Counted from the stretch's first letter, positions 17,641-26,350 are shown. The stretch is 64,000 nucleotides of DNA from Ardenticatenaceae bacterium (GCA_020634415.1 JACKBT010000020.1:38378-102377); one strand, 5' to 3'. Notes: generated from the sequence alone by a model not told the origin. Translations and numbers: made by a program.

Positions 17641-19914
17641 ATGACCACTAACCACACCTTCTCCCTCGTCGTCAACACCATTGATCGGGCCGCCCCCCTC
17701 CAAACCCTGCTGCTGGCCCTCGACAACCAGGCTTATCCCCATTTTGAAGTCATCGTCGTCGTCGGCCCCACCAAAGACCACACCTTAGAGATGTTGGCGG
17801 CATTTAACGGCCGTCTTCGCCTCCTCCGCTGCCCCACCGCCAACCTCAGCCAATCCCGCAACATCGGCCTGCTGGCCGCTCGCGGCGATATCGTCGCCTT
17901 CATAGACGATGATGCCGTCCCCAGCCACCACTGGCTCACCCAACTCAACCGCCTCTTCGCCGACCCCCTCCTCGTCGGCACAGGCGGCAAAGTCTACCGC
18001 ATCCACCCCGACAAACCCATCGTCCAGCACCACATCGGCACTGCCTCCGGCCTGGCCGAACAGGTAGACGTGCGCACCTCCTGGCTCGATGCCATCATTC
18101 CCCCCGGCACAGGGCGGCAGTGGCACGGCCGCATGATGGGCACAAACATGGTCTTCCGCCGCCAAGAACTCATCACCGCGGGCGGCTTCGACGAATTCTA
18201 TCAATGGGTCTACGACGACACCGATGTAGCCCTGCACCTCGTCAACCAGGGCAAACTCGTCCATCCCGTCAAAGAAACCGTCGTCTACCACATCCCCGCC
18301 TCCAGCCGCAACCGCACCGTCAACACCTCCGTCGGCAATTGGTGGATTCAGACCAAAGCCGCCTTCTATTTCAGCCTCAAAAATGGAGCATCAGGCGGCA
18401 ACCGCCGCGCCGACATTTTCCGCCGCTGCCTACACCTGTGGCACGGCCATCTACTCTGGTACAGCTATCTGCGCCGCCAAAATTTAATCACCCCCCGCCA
18501 ACATTGGCAGATGCGGCTGCAAGAGGCCCGTGGTGCCCTCAGCGGCTCCTATTACGGCCTGTTGCCGTCAGCCAAACGCCTGCCCCCAGCCAGTATGACA
18601 GCTTCCTCAACTGACCCCATCACCCCCTTCCAAAATGAAGATTCGGCTTTGCAGCCCACCGTTGACCCCATCAGCGGGCGGCGGCCTGAGATTACCCTCA
18701 CCGAGCCGCCGCTGCGCATCTGCCTGTTGAGTATGTCCTACCCGCCACACCAGTATGAGGGCGTAGGGCGGCACACCCACCTGATGGCGCAAGGGCTGTT
18801 TGAACTAGGCCATCAGGTGCATGTCATCACGCGGGGGCAGGGGGATGCGGTCTCTTTTTATGATGGGGCCTATGTGCATCAAACGCCTTATGATAGACGG
18901 CGTTACGGCCGTTATCGCCTCTTCCCCCGCCTGCACAACACCCTCAACTACAGCCACGCCGTCTATGAGCAGGTGCGCCGCTTGCAGTTGAATGACGGCA
19001 TTCAGGTAGTAGATTCGCCACTGTGGGGGCTGGATGGGCTGGTCACGGCCGTTTCCGGCGACATCCCCCTGGTGTTAAGGCTGCAAACGGCCGTCAAACA
19101 GATCGCCAGCCTGCAACAAAACAGCGACACCGACTCCCGCCTGCTAGGCGACATGGAACAAAACTTCATCCACCAGGCCACCCACCTCGTCCCCAACTCC
19201 CAGGCCACCGTCAACGCCATGCAAAAAGTGTACAACACTGCCCCCCAACCGGAACGCATGACCATTATTCCGCATGGCATTGTGCCGGTGGCGGAAGAGG
19301 AGATACGGCCGTTTAACCACCAACACCCACCCGCCACCCTCACTGTCCTCTACGTAGGGCGGCTGGAAAAACGCAAAGGCATCCGCGACCTCTACGCCGC
19401 CATTCCCCAGGTAGCCCAACGGCTGCCCCACGTCCGCTTCATCATCGTCGGCGCCGATAACAGCCGCCAGGATGGTTTTCTGGCCCAGCACGGAGCCGAT
19501 TACGCCACCATCTTCCACAAACAGCACCCCGAACTGGCGCAGCGCGTCCACTTCACCGGCGCAGTCAGCGAAGAAGAGCTGTACCAGCAGTACCAAAACT
19601 GCGATCTCTTCGTCGCCCCCTCACTCTACGAATCCTTTGGCCTGATCTACCTGGAAGCGATGAACTACGCCAAACCCACCATCGGCTGCCGCGCTGGCGG
19701 CATCCCCGAAGTGGTGGAGCATGGCGTAACGGGTCTGCTCGTGGAACCCGAAGCCCCCACTGCTTTAGCCGAGGCCATGCTCACGCTGTTACAATCCCCA
19801 CAAAAATTGTACGAAATGGGTCTGGCTGGGCGGCAGCGGCTGTTACAATATTTCACTCATATCGAAATGGCGCGGCAATTTACGGCCGTTTATCGCCAAG
19901 TGACTAGGGACTAG
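17641..19914 (+). CDS. Bifunctional glycosyltransferase: GT2 domain fused to GT4 domain
   Basis: 757 residues from the ATG at 17641. The frame is open further upstream, but that part only shadows the GT2 gene. Residues 1-310 form a GT2 domain (FSLVVNTIDRAAPLQTLLLAL, GDIVAFIDDDAVPSHHWL with the DDD motif, GGFDEFYQWVYDDTDVALHL). After a linker, residues about 355-757 form a GT4 (GT-B) enzyme: LRICLLSMSYPPHQYEGVGRHTHLMAQ, VLYVGRLEKRKGIRDLYAA, and the E-x7-E region SLYESFGLIYLEAMNYAKPT. One chain could therefore add two successive sugars. It ends in family-A repeat words. Confidence 0.85.
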   Translation: MTTNHTFSLVVNTIDRAAPLQTLLLALDNQAYPHFEVIVVVGPTKDHTLEMLAAFNGRLRLLRCPTANLSQSRNIGLLAARGDIVAFIDDDAVPSHHWLTQLNRLFADPLLVGTGGKVYRIHPDKPIVQHHIGTASGLAEQVDVRTSWLDAIIPPGTGRQWHGRMMGTNMVFRRQELITAGGFDEFYQWVYDDTDVALHLVNQGKLVHPVKETVVYHIPASSRNRTVNTSVGNWWIQTKAAFYFSLKNGASGGNRRADIFRRCLHLWHGHLLWYSYLRRQNLITPRQHWQMRLQEARGALSGSYYGLLPSAKRLPPASMTASSTDPITPFQNEDSALQPTVDPISGRRPEITLTEPPLRICLLSMSYPPHQYEGVGRHTHLMAQGLFELGHQVHVITRGQGDAVSFYDGAYVHQTPYDRRRYGRYRLFPRLHNTLNYSHAVYEQVRRLQLNDGIQVVDSPLWGLDGLVTAVSGDIPLVLRLQTAVKQIASLQQNSDTDSRLLGDMEQNFIHQATHLVPNSQATVNAMQKVYNTAPQPERMTIIPHGIVPVAEEEIRPFNHQHPPATLTVLYVGRLEKRKGIRDLYAAIPQVAQRLPHVRFIIVGADNSRQDGFLAQHGADYATIFHKQHPELAQRVHFTGAVSEEELYQQYQNCDLFVAPSLYESFGLIYLEAMNYAKPTIGCRAGGIPEVVEHGVTGLLVEPEAPTALAEAMLTLLQSPQKLYEMGLAGRQRLLQYFTHIEMARQFTAVYRQVTRD

Positions 19915-19955
19915 AGACTGGAGACTCATCAGTCTCCAGTCTCCAGTCCCCCTAG
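19902..19955 (+). repeat. GGAGACT/AGTCTCC inverted repeat (family A), copy 3
   Basis: The last codons and stop of the GT2-GT4 gene already belong to the left arm (GACTAGGGACTAGAGACTGG); the right arm AGTCTCCAGTCTCCAGTCCC follows. The hairpin is about 20 bp and imperfect, ending nine bases before the next start. Confidence 0.7.
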
Positions 19956-19964
19956 ATATCTATT

Positions 19965-20618
19965 ATGAAAAACATACTAACCGCTCAAGACGTGTTAAAC
20001 GATATTGAATTTGAACTGGTGCAAGGGGCCATCTCCAAAGATGAGTTGGGTCGCGGCGTGGCCCAGGTGAAGGAGTACCAAAACAAACTTCGCAGCGAAC
20101 TATTCCAACCAGGGCAAAAGACCCCCGATTGGCAAGAGGTGGCCGCCCACCAATTCCAATTGAACGACATGCTGCTGACGCTGCTGCAAGAGATGGCGGC
20201 GGCCCACCAGGAGCGCACGGTGCAAGCGCGGCGGCAGGCAGAACGGCCGTCTCCTCCCCCAGCCCTCCCCACCACCCACTCTGTTCCCGCAGATGACCAC
20301 CTCTGGCGCGATACGGCCGATATTGAAGCCGCTCTCAGCGACAACCTGGAAATCCGCCTCGACCCCCGCCCCACCAACATCCCCATCGTCGGCGCACTTT
20401 TCCATCGCCTCAAACATGAAATACACAACCTGGTCATCTACTATTTGCAAAAGCTGGCCGAACGGCAAACGGCCGTTAACCGCACCTACGGCCGCTGGCT
20501 CCTCCACTTCGATGCCCTCCACCGCTACCAAGACCAGCAAATCCAAACCCAATTGGCTGAGTTGGAGAGGAGAGTAACGGCCGTTGAAAACAACACCAAC
20601 TCCCAAAATAAACAGTAG
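19965..20618 (+). CDS. Coiled-coil-prone protein of unknown function in the glycan block
   Basis: 217 residues, not recognised. The N-terminal half is helical and charged (LNDIEFELVQGAISKDELGRG, VAQVKEYQNKLRSELF, LLTLLQEMAAAHQERTVQARRQ). A Pro-rich linker follows, then a pattern resembling glycosyltransferase-associated helical regions (ALFHRLKHEIHNLVIYYLQKLAERQTAVNRTYGRWL). It ends in a heptad-like stretch (QDQQIQTQLAELERRVTAVEN). There is no signal peptide or clear membrane span. Position between glycosyltransferase and sulfotransferase genes suggests a structural or regulatory partner of the glycan machinery. Confidence 0.5.
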   Translation: MKNILTAQDVLNDIEFELVQGAISKDELGRGVAQVKEYQNKLRSELFQPGQKTPDWQEVAAHQFQLNDMLLTLLQEMAAAHQERTVQARRQAERPSPPPALPTTHSVPADDHLWRDTADIEAALSDNLEIRLDPRPTNIPIVGALFHRLKHEIHNLVIYYLQKLAERQTAVNRTYGRWLLHFDALHRYQDQQIQTQLAELERRVTAVENNTNSQNKQ

Positions 20619-20736
20619 TTACGTGTGTACATATGACGAATGCAAAGGCTCACAAATAAAATGATAAGATCCGTATTCCCCCCCATTCGTGAGAGAAACC
20701 AACTCTTTATCCTAACTTACGCCTAATTATCTCCCT

Positions 20737-21564
20737 ATGTTCACGCCCATCCCCACCAACCACCCCCTCATCTTCCTCCACATCCCCAAAACAGCCGGAA
20801 CCACCCTCCAACGCATCCTGAAGCGGCAATATTGGCCCCGCCACCTCTACCACGTCGGCAGTGCCGCCGACAGCATCGCCAATTTCCAGCAGCTACCCGC
20901 CGCCCAACGCGCCCCCATCCGCCTGCTCATGGGCCATTTCGAGATGGGCATAGATGCCAGTTTACCCACACCATCCACCTACTTCACCATCCTGCGCGAA
21001 CCCGTCGCCCGCATCATCTCCTACTACGCCCACGTGCGCCGCGACCCCGACCATTACTGCCACCAGTTGGTCAACGAGCAGCAAATGGATTTAGAAACCT
21101 TCATCCGCAGCGGCGCGGATGTGATGGTGGACAATGGACAAACACGCATGATCGCTGGCCTGTTATACGACATCCCCTTCGGCCAATGTGGCCCCGACGT
21201 GTTGGCACTCGCCAAGCAGAATGTGGCCCAGCGTTTTGCTTGCGTAGGGCTGACAGAGCAGTTTGATGAGTCGCTGCTGCTGATGCAAGCCCTCTTTGGC
21301 TGGCGCATGGTTTATTATGCCAGCCGCAATGCTACACCGCGTAAACGTAATGGCATAACGGCCGTTGCCCACCAAGCCATCACCCAATGCAACCAACTCG
21401 ACCTCGCCCTCTACGCCTTCGCCCAAGAACAGCTCGCCGCCCAAATCGCGGCACAAGGAGCCGCTTTTCCGCAAAAATTGCACCGCTTCCAACAGCGCAA
21501 CCGCCAACTCAGCCCCTTCGTCCATCTTCTAGACGAACTACTCATCCGCCTCTTCCGAACCTGA
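20737..21564 (+). CDS. Sulfotransferase family protein
   Basis: 275 residues. The PAPS-binding loop is LIFLHIPKTAGTTLQRILKRQYW, of the type seen in heparan 2-O- and chondroitin-type sulfotransferases (Sulfotransfer_2). The 3'-phosphate region is TYFTILREPVARIISYYAHVRRD with the conserved Arg and Ser. GLTEQFDESLLLMQALFGW is also typical of the family. It is the second, unrelated sulfotransferase of the block, so the glycan may carry sulfate at more than one position. Its stop codon overlaps the next start by one base, implying translational coupling to the GT4 gene. Confidence 0.85.
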   Translation: MFTPIPTNHPLIFLHIPKTAGTTLQRILKRQYWPRHLYHVGSAADSIANFQQLPAAQRAPIRLLMGHFEMGIDASLPTPSTYFTILREPVARIISYYAHVRRDPDHYCHQLVNEQQMDLETFIRSGADVMVDNGQTRMIAGLLYDIPFGQCGPDVLALAKQNVAQRFACVGLTEQFDESLLLMQALFGWRMVYYASRNATPRKRNGITAVAHQAITQCNQLDLALYAFAQEQLAAQIAAQGAAFPQKLHRFQQRNRQLSPFVHLLDELLIRLFRT

Positions 21565-22811
21565 TGCGCATCCTCATGCTCACCCCCGCCTTCCCCCCCT
21601 TCCCTGGTGGCGGCGAACGGTATATCCGCTCCCTGGCCCGCCATCTGGCGCAGCGCGGCCACGCCGTCACCGTGTTGACCAGTGCGGCGCAGGTAGAGCG
21701 GGAACTGTGGCAGGGCTGTGGCGATGGTGTGACCCATGAGCAGGTTGATGGATTGGAACTGATTCGCTGCCCCATTCGCCGCCTGCCCGGCGGCTGGCCC
21801 ATGCTCTTAGCCTGGCGCAAGTTGATGGTGCTGATGTCGCTGCTGCCTGGGGATGAAACGGCCGTTCTCCAACACCTCGCCCGCGCCATCCCCCCCATCC
21901 AGCAAATGCCGCAAACTTTGGCAAAATTAGGCAACCGCTTTGACCTCATACACGGCTTCAACATCTCTTGGGAATATCCGCTGCTGCTAGGCTGGCAATG
22001 GGCCAAACAGTGGCAAATCCCCTTTGCCGTCACCCCCTTCGCCCATTTAGGCGCAGGCCAACGTGACCGCGTGGCGCTAAACTCCACAATGGATCATCAG
22101 CGGCGGGTGCTGCAAGCCGCCGCTGTGGTGTTCACGCTGACGACGATAGAGCAGCAGGGTTTGCAGGCGCGAGGGATTGAGATGCGGCAAGTAACGGCCG
22201 TTGGCAGCGGACTCGATCCCTTACCAGACAATTGGCAAACGGCCGATCCGCTCACCAAGCACCAACTCCAGCCCCCCTTCGCCCTCTTCTTAGGCCGTGC
22301 CAACCACAGCAAAGGTGCCGTCCACACCTTGCAAGCCATCGCCCAACTGCACCTGGAAGGTGTACCCGTCACTCTGGTTTTGGCGGGGCAAACCACCGCC
22401 GAATTTGAACAAGCTCTGGCGCAACTGCCAGCCAACGTTCGGGGGTGGATACGGCCGTTAGGCATCGTCAGCGAAACCGAAAAACATGCCCTGCTTGAAG
22501 CGGCGGCCATGCTCGTCATGCCCTCCCACGCCGACTCCTTCGGCATCGTCTTCCTCGAAGCCTGGGCGCATGGCAAACCCGTCATCGGCGCATGGGCTGG
22601 CGGCATCCCCGGCGTGGTAGACGACGGCCAAAATGGCCTGCTCGTCCCCTTTGGCGATGTCCCCGCGCTGGCCCAAGCCATGCGCCATTTGCTGACCCAG
22701 CCTGATGTGGCGCAAACGTTGGGGGCAAACGGCCGTATCAAAACCCACACCCACTACACCTGGCCCCACGTTACAGATCAGGTAGAAGCTTATTATGAGC
22801 AAATTCAGTAG
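21564..22811 (+). CDS. Family 4 glycosyltransferase
   Basis: 415 residues from the ATG at 21564, sharing one base with the previous stop (TGATG). GT-B fold: MRILMLTPAFPPFPGGGERYIRSLARHLAQRGHAVTVLT with the Gly-rich acceptor loop, IHGFNISWEYPLLLG, FALFLGRANHSKGAVHTLQAI, and the donor-site region MPSHADSFGIVFLEAWAHGKPVIGAWAGGIPGVVDDGQNGLLVPFGD with the E-x7-E pair. It is a cytoplasmic retaining transferase using a nucleotide sugar. Its last codons run into a set of hairpins at 22826-22926. Confidence 0.9.
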   Translation: MRILMLTPAFPPFPGGGERYIRSLARHLAQRGHAVTVLTSAAQVERELWQGCGDGVTHEQVDGLELIRCPIRRLPGGWPMLLAWRKLMVLMSLLPGDETAVLQHLARAIPPIQQMPQTLAKLGNRFDLIHGFNISWEYPLLLGWQWAKQWQIPFAVTPFAHLGAGQRDRVALNSTMDHQRRVLQAAAVVFTLTTIEQQGLQARGIEMRQVTAVGSGLDPLPDNWQTADPLTKHQLQPPFALFLGRANHSKGAVHTLQAIAQLHLEGVPVTLVLAGQTTAEFEQALAQLPANVRGWIRPLGIVSETEKHALLEAAAMLVMPSHADSFGIVFLEAWAHGKPVIGAWAGGIPGVVDDGQNGLLVPFGDVPALAQAMRHLLTQPDVAQTLGANGRIKTHTHYTWPHVTDQVEAYYEQIQ

Positions 22812-22825
22812 ATCGAAATCCTTGT

Positions 22826-22926
22826 AGAGCGATTTGCAAAATCGCTCTGACGATTTACAAAATCGCCCCACAACACACTCGTAATCTGTTTCGATCTACT
22901 GAGATTCAGTAGATCGAAACAGATTA
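22826..22926 (+). terminator. Two consecutive hairpins after the GT4 gene
   Basis: AGAGCGATTT/AAATCGCTCT with loop TGCA-like lies at 22826-22848. A perfect 21-bp stem with loop GAT spans 22882-22926, its arms containing GTTTCGATCTACTGA. The words CAGTAGATCGAAA also occur just before, at the GT4 stop, so the second hairpin arose by inverted duplication of the gene end. The first belongs to the family at 37221-37306 and 54357-54420. Confidence 0.7.
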
Positions 22927-22977
22927 ACACAAAGGCGCAAAGACTTAGAAGGAAAAAGCCGAAAAACCCTATCCCCC

Positions 22978-24216
22978 ATGAAAATCCTCCACCTCGTCCA
23001 CCAATACCTGCCCGAATTCATCGGCGGCACAGAACTGTATACCCAAACTTTGGCCCGTTATCAGGTGGCGGCAGGCCATTCTGTGGCCGTTTTTTACCCC
23101 TCGCAGGCCAAGGGAGATATGTGGCAAAAGGAGGAGGAGGGTATTCGCGTGTATGGCGCGGCGGCTGGCCCACGCAGCCGTACTCGTGTTTTTCTGAGTA
23201 CATTCGGCGACAAAAATTTGCATGAGATGTTTACGGCCGTTCTGCAGCGCGAACAGCCCGACCTCATCCACATTCAGCACCTCATGGGCTTGCCCACCAG
23301 CCTGATAGAGGCCATCCAAGTCCCCTTTGTCATCACCCTGCACGATTATTGGTACGGCTGTGGCAACGCCCAACTGATTACCAACTATGACAACACCATC
23401 TGTGCAGGGCCAGATCGCTGGTTTGTGAACTGTGGCCGCTGTGCTTTGGCGCGGGCGGGGCAGCCGCAATGGCTGGCTCTGCTGATGGCTCCGCTGATGG
23501 CTGGGCGCAACGGCCGTCTGCGCACCATCCTCCACCGTGCCTACAAAGTCATCGCCCCCTCCCACTTCGTCCAGCAAATCTACACCGAATTGGGGCTGGC
23601 GGGTGACAACCTGGTCGTCATTCCGCACGGCATCGAAGTGCCGCAAGCGCAGATTGAGGGTATTTTGGCAAAACGGCCACCACACCAACCCGGCACGCTG
23701 CACATTGGCTTCATTGGCAGCTTGGGTTGGCAAAAGGGGGTGCATAACCTGATTGCGGCGGTGAATGAGCTGCCGCAGGAGGGGGTGCGGTTGACGGTAT
23801 ACGGCCGTTTAGACACCTTCCCCGATTATGTCAAGCAGCTACAGGCCCAAGCCCGCCATCCTGGCATCCACTTTGCTGGCCCTGTTTCTCGTGATGATTT
23901 GTGGGCGGCTCTGGCTGAATTCGATGTGGTGGTGATGCCCACGCTCTGGTACGAGGCTTCACCGCTGACGATTCAGGAGGCTTTTGCCGTGAAAGTGCCG
24001 ATTGTGGCTTCCCGAATTGGGGCGATGGTGGAAAAGATTCAGGATGGAGTAGACGGCCGTTTAGTTCCCCCTAACGACATTTCAGCTTTACATAAAACCT
24101 TACTAGAGCTACTGGAAAATCCCTCCCCTCTCGCCCAACTGCGCCAAAACATCCATCCTGTGCGCACGATGACGGAACAGGTGCAGGAGATTGAGGCACT
24201 TTACCAGACGCTTTAA
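22978..24216 (+). CDS. Family 4 glycosyltransferase (intact copy)
   Basis: 412 residues. MKILHLVHQYLPEFIGGTELYTQTLARYQ gives the acceptor loop; ITLHDYWYGCG, VIPHGIEVPQAQ, LHIGFIGSLGWQKGVHNLIAA and MPTLWYEASPLTIQEAFAVKVPIVASRIGAMVEKIQDGVDG are GT-B donor-site features with the Glu residues in place. A Cys-containing stretch (CGNAQLITNYDNTICAGPDRWFVNCGRCAL) resembles a zinc-binding insert found in some GT4 enzymes. Its 3' 58% was later copied to 25462-26160. It closes the glycan block. Confidence 0.9.
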   Translation: MKILHLVHQYLPEFIGGTELYTQTLARYQVAAGHSVAVFYPSQAKGDMWQKEEEGIRVYGAAAGPRSRTRVFLSTFGDKNLHEMFTAVLQREQPDLIHIQHLMGLPTSLIEAIQVPFVITLHDYWYGCGNAQLITNYDNTICAGPDRWFVNCGRCALARAGQPQWLALLMAPLMAGRNGRLRTILHRAYKVIAPSHFVQQIYTELGLAGDNLVVIPHGIEVPQAQIEGILAKRPPHQPGTLHIGFIGSLGWQKGVHNLIAAVNELPQEGVRLTVYGRLDTFPDYVKQLQAQARHPGIHFAGPVSRDDLWAALAEFDVVVMPTLWYEASPLTIQEAFAVKVPIVASRIGAMVEKIQDGVDGRLVPPNDISALHKTLLELLENPSPLAQLRQNIHPVRTMTEQVQEIEALYQTL

Positions 24217-24219
24217 GTG

Positions 24220-24258
24220 TTGGAGACTGGAGACTAGAGACTGATTAGTCTCCAGTCC
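24220..24258. repeat. GGAGACT/AGTCTCC inverted repeat (family A), copy 4
   Basis: TTGGAGACTGGAGACTAGAG pairs with CTGATTAGTCTCCAGTCC words directly after the GT4 stop. The MITE-like element at 24259 is inserted within this tract, because its continuation GTCTCC appears at 24365. A copy lies at 26172-26210. Confidence 0.65.
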
Positions 24259-24366
24259 CTAGCAGGCTGTCGGAAAAGTGGCCGTAGGCGCGGTATCCTT
24301 ACCGCGCTCCCCGTGCGCGAAAGGGATTTCGCGGCTACAAATTGGGGTTCTCCGACAAACTGCTAG
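24259..24366. mobile_element. 108-bp MITE-like element, copy 1
   Basis: The ends CTAGCAGGCTGTCGGAAAA and (reverse) CTAGCAGTTTGTCGGAGAA form a terminal inverted repeat of about 17 bases. Inside are hairpins GCGCGGTATCCTTACCGCGC and CGCGAAAGGGATTTCGCG. There is no coding capacity. It splits a family-A tract, as an insertion would. A second copy at 26212-26319 was carried along by the 0.94 kb duplication, so independent mobility is not proven. Confidence 0.55.
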
Positions 24367-24384
24367 TCTCCAAGTAAATTCAGG

Positions 24385-24390
24385 TATAAT
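24385..24390 (+). promoter_or_regulatory. -10 box for the MNT/HEPN pair, probably leaderless
   Basis: A perfect TATAAT ends eight bases before the ATG at 24398, so transcription should begin at or within a base or two of the start codon. No Shine-Dalgarno fits between. A convincing -35 is not visible, and an in-frame ATG at 24389 overlaps the box and is less likely. Confidence 0.55.
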
Positions 24391-24397
24391 GCACTTC

Positions 24398-24808
24398 ATG
24401 GAACAACAGTGGCAAGAAAAGATAGAAGCATGGTGTCGGGAACGGCCGTTACGCCTCTGCGTCCTCTTTGGTTCCCAAGCCACTGGCCGCAGCCACGCCC
24501 AAAGCGATGTGGACTTGGCTGTTTGGCCGGCCAAACCCGTCCCCGCTATGACCAAATTGCAATGGCTGGTTGAATTGCAAAAGCTGCTAGATAAGGAGGT
24601 GAGTCTGGTGCTGGTGACACCCGATTTAGACCCTGTGTTGGGTTTTGAGATTGTACGAGACGGCCGTTTGCTCTACGAACGCGACCCCAATACCTGGCTC
24701 AAGGCCCGCTCCCAACTATGGTACGCCTACAACGACAGCCTGCCCTTCCGCCGCGCCGCCCGCGAACAACTGCGTCAATTTGCCCAGGAGATACGGCGTG
24801 GCACTTGA
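24398..24808 (+). CDS. mntA: MNT nucleotidyltransferase antitoxin (MntA-like)
   Basis: 136 residues. The minimal nucleotidyltransferase signature is complete: LRLCVLFGSQATGRSHAQSD followed by VDLAVW (GSxxxG and SDxDL). VSLVLVTPDLDPVLGFEIVRDGRLLYERD follows, as in MntA proteins. In known HEPN/MNT pairs MntA adds AMP to the HEPN toxin and so silences it. The next gene overlaps by 11 bases and is the HEPN partner, which supports this role. The first 50 bases plus the promoter were duplicated to 26338-26402. Confidence 0.85.
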   Translation: MEQQWQEKIEAWCRERPLRLCVLFGSQATGRSHAQSDVDLAVWPAKPVPAMTKLQWLVELQKLLDKEVSLVLVTPDLDPVLGFEIVRDGRLLYERDPNTWLKARSQLWYAYNDSLPFRRAAREQLRQFAQEIRRGT

Positions 24809-25211
24809 TGTCCTCATCCGCAAATTGAACTATCTGCGCCAGTTGCTCCTTGACCTGGCCCCTTATGAAGAGGCCACGCTGGCCCAAGTTGAAGCCGATC
24901 ATTACAAATTAGAACGCCTATTTGAACTTCTGGTTGTGACCGCCACCGATTTGCTGCAACATCTTTTGGCCGAGCAGCAACTTGTGCCGGACTCTTATCG
25001 CGCCGCTTTTGCCTTAGCCGCGTCGCAAAACATATTGCCTCAGGAGTTAGCCGATCGCTTACAACAAGCGGCAGGTATGAGGAATGTGATTGTGCATCTG
25101 TACGAGGATATTGATTACACTATTTTGCACGAGAGTATCGGTTTAGCTCTGCAAGACTTCAACCAGTTCGTCGCTATTTTGGCAGCCCGTTTGGATGACC
25201 ACACTGCTTAA
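24798..25211 (+). CDS. hepT: HEPN-domain RNase toxin (HepT-like)
   Basis: 137 residues starting at GTG 24798 inside the 3' end of mntA. The family is all-helical (DUF86/HepT). The catalytic motif R-x4-H-x-Y is intact as [14 protein letters not shown], about residue 93-106; in studied members this cleaves RNA or tRNA. The length and the order antitoxin-toxin match type VII HEPN/MNT systems. It is immediately followed, on the opposite strand, by the kinase fragment, the stop codons overlapping by two bases. Confidence 0.88.
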   Translation: MALDVLIRKLNYLRQLLLDLAPYEEATLAQVEADHYKLERLFELLVVTATDLLQHLLAEQQLVPDSYRAAFALAASQNILPQELADRLQQAAGMRNVIVHLYEDIDYTILHESIGLALQDFNQFVAILAARLDDHTA

Positions 25212-25470
25212 ATCGTTTGCCGAATTCTATCTAACTCCGCCGCTACCTGACGCATACGGCCGTTTCGCCCCTCCCGCTCCTTCACCAACATCTCCTCAAT
25301 CAGCCGCACCAGTGCAGGTGGCACATCTGAGCGCAAGGCCAGCAAATCAGGTGTTGGCTCGTCCAAAATAGCAAAAATAGTGGCCGTGATGTGATCTCGA
25401 TGGAAAGGCGGCGTACCCGTCAGCATTTCATACAACACGATGCCGAAAGACCAGATGTCGGAACGGCCGT
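25208..25470 (-). pseudogene. C-terminal fragment of a Ser/Thr protein kinase
   Basis: Reading leftward from the motif at 25470, the frame gives [22 protein letters not shown], kinase subdomain IX-X (DxWSxG), then [30 protein letters not shown], subdomain XI, to a normal stop. Everything upstream (ATP-binding lobe, HRD and DFG motifs) is missing: at AACGGCCGT 25462-25470 the sequence switches to duplicated glycosyltransferase DNA. The kinase was therefore cut exactly at the palindrome. No rest of the kinase is seen in the window. Confidence 0.85.
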
Positions 25471-26160
25471 CTGCGCACCATCCTCCACCGTGCCTACAAA
25501 GTCATCGCCCCCTCCCACTTCGTCCAGCAAATCTACACCGAATTGGGGCTGGCAGGTGACAATCTGGTCGTCATTCCGCACGGCATCGAAGTACCGCAGG
25601 CGCAGATTGAGCGCATTTTGGCAAAACGCCCACCACACCAACCCGGCACGCTGCACATCGGCTTCATTGGCAGTTTGGGCTGGCAAAAGGGGGTGCATAA
25701 CCTGATTGCGGCGGTGAATGAGCTGCCGCAGGAGGGGGTGAGGTTGACGGTATACGGCCGTTTAGACACTTTCCCCGATTATGTCAAGCAGTTACAGGCG
25801 CAAGCGCAGCATCCTGGCATCCACTTTGCTGGCCCTGTTTCTCGTGATGATTTGTGGGCGGCTCTGGCTGAATTCGATGTGGTGGTGATGCCCACGCTCT
25901 GGTACGAGGCTTCACCGCTGACGATTCAGGAGGCGTTTGCCGTGAAAGTGCCGATTGTGGCTTCCCGTATTGGGGCGATGGTGGAAAAGATTCAGGATGG
26001 AGTAGACGGCCGTTTGGTCCCCCATAACGACATTCCAGCTTTACATAAAACATTGCTAGAGCTTCTGGAAAATCCCGCCAGCCTCGCCCAACTGCGCCAA
26101 AACATCCAGCCCGTGCGCACGATGACGGAACAGGCGCAGGAGATTGAGGCACTTTACTAG
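25471..26160 (+). pseudogene. Duplicated 3' part of the GT4 gene
   Basis: It reads in the same frame as residues about 178-409 of the intact enzyme at 22978, with about a dozen replacements (for example RPPH to RPPH-preserving silent changes, ARHP to AQHP, PPND to PHND). The last codons changed CAG to TAG, giving an early stop three residues from the end. It lacks the acceptor domain and a start signal, so it is not a functional enzyme. Its open frame is nevertheless preserved. Confidence 0.8.
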
Positions 26161-26211
26161 ACGCTTTAAGTGTTGGAGACTGGAGACTAGAGACTGATTA
26201 GTCTCCAGTCC

Positions 26212-26319
26212 CTAGCAGGCTGTCGGAAAAGTGGCCGTAGGCGCGGTATCCTTACCGCGTTCCCCGTGCGCGAAAGGGATTTCGCGGCTACAAATTGGGG
26301 TTCTCCGACAAACTGCTAG
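26212..26319. mobile_element. 108-bp MITE-like element, copy 2
   Basis: Nearly identical to 24259-24366 and within the duplicated block, so moved with it. Confidence 0.55.
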
Positions 26320-26350
26320 TCTCCAAGTAAATTCAGGTATAATGCACTTC

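Noticed and set aside
20619..20736. tRNA or small RNA in the gap before the sulfotransferase
   Set aside because: No cloverleaf or CCA-type end and no strong hairpin can be drawn; I see nothing definable there.
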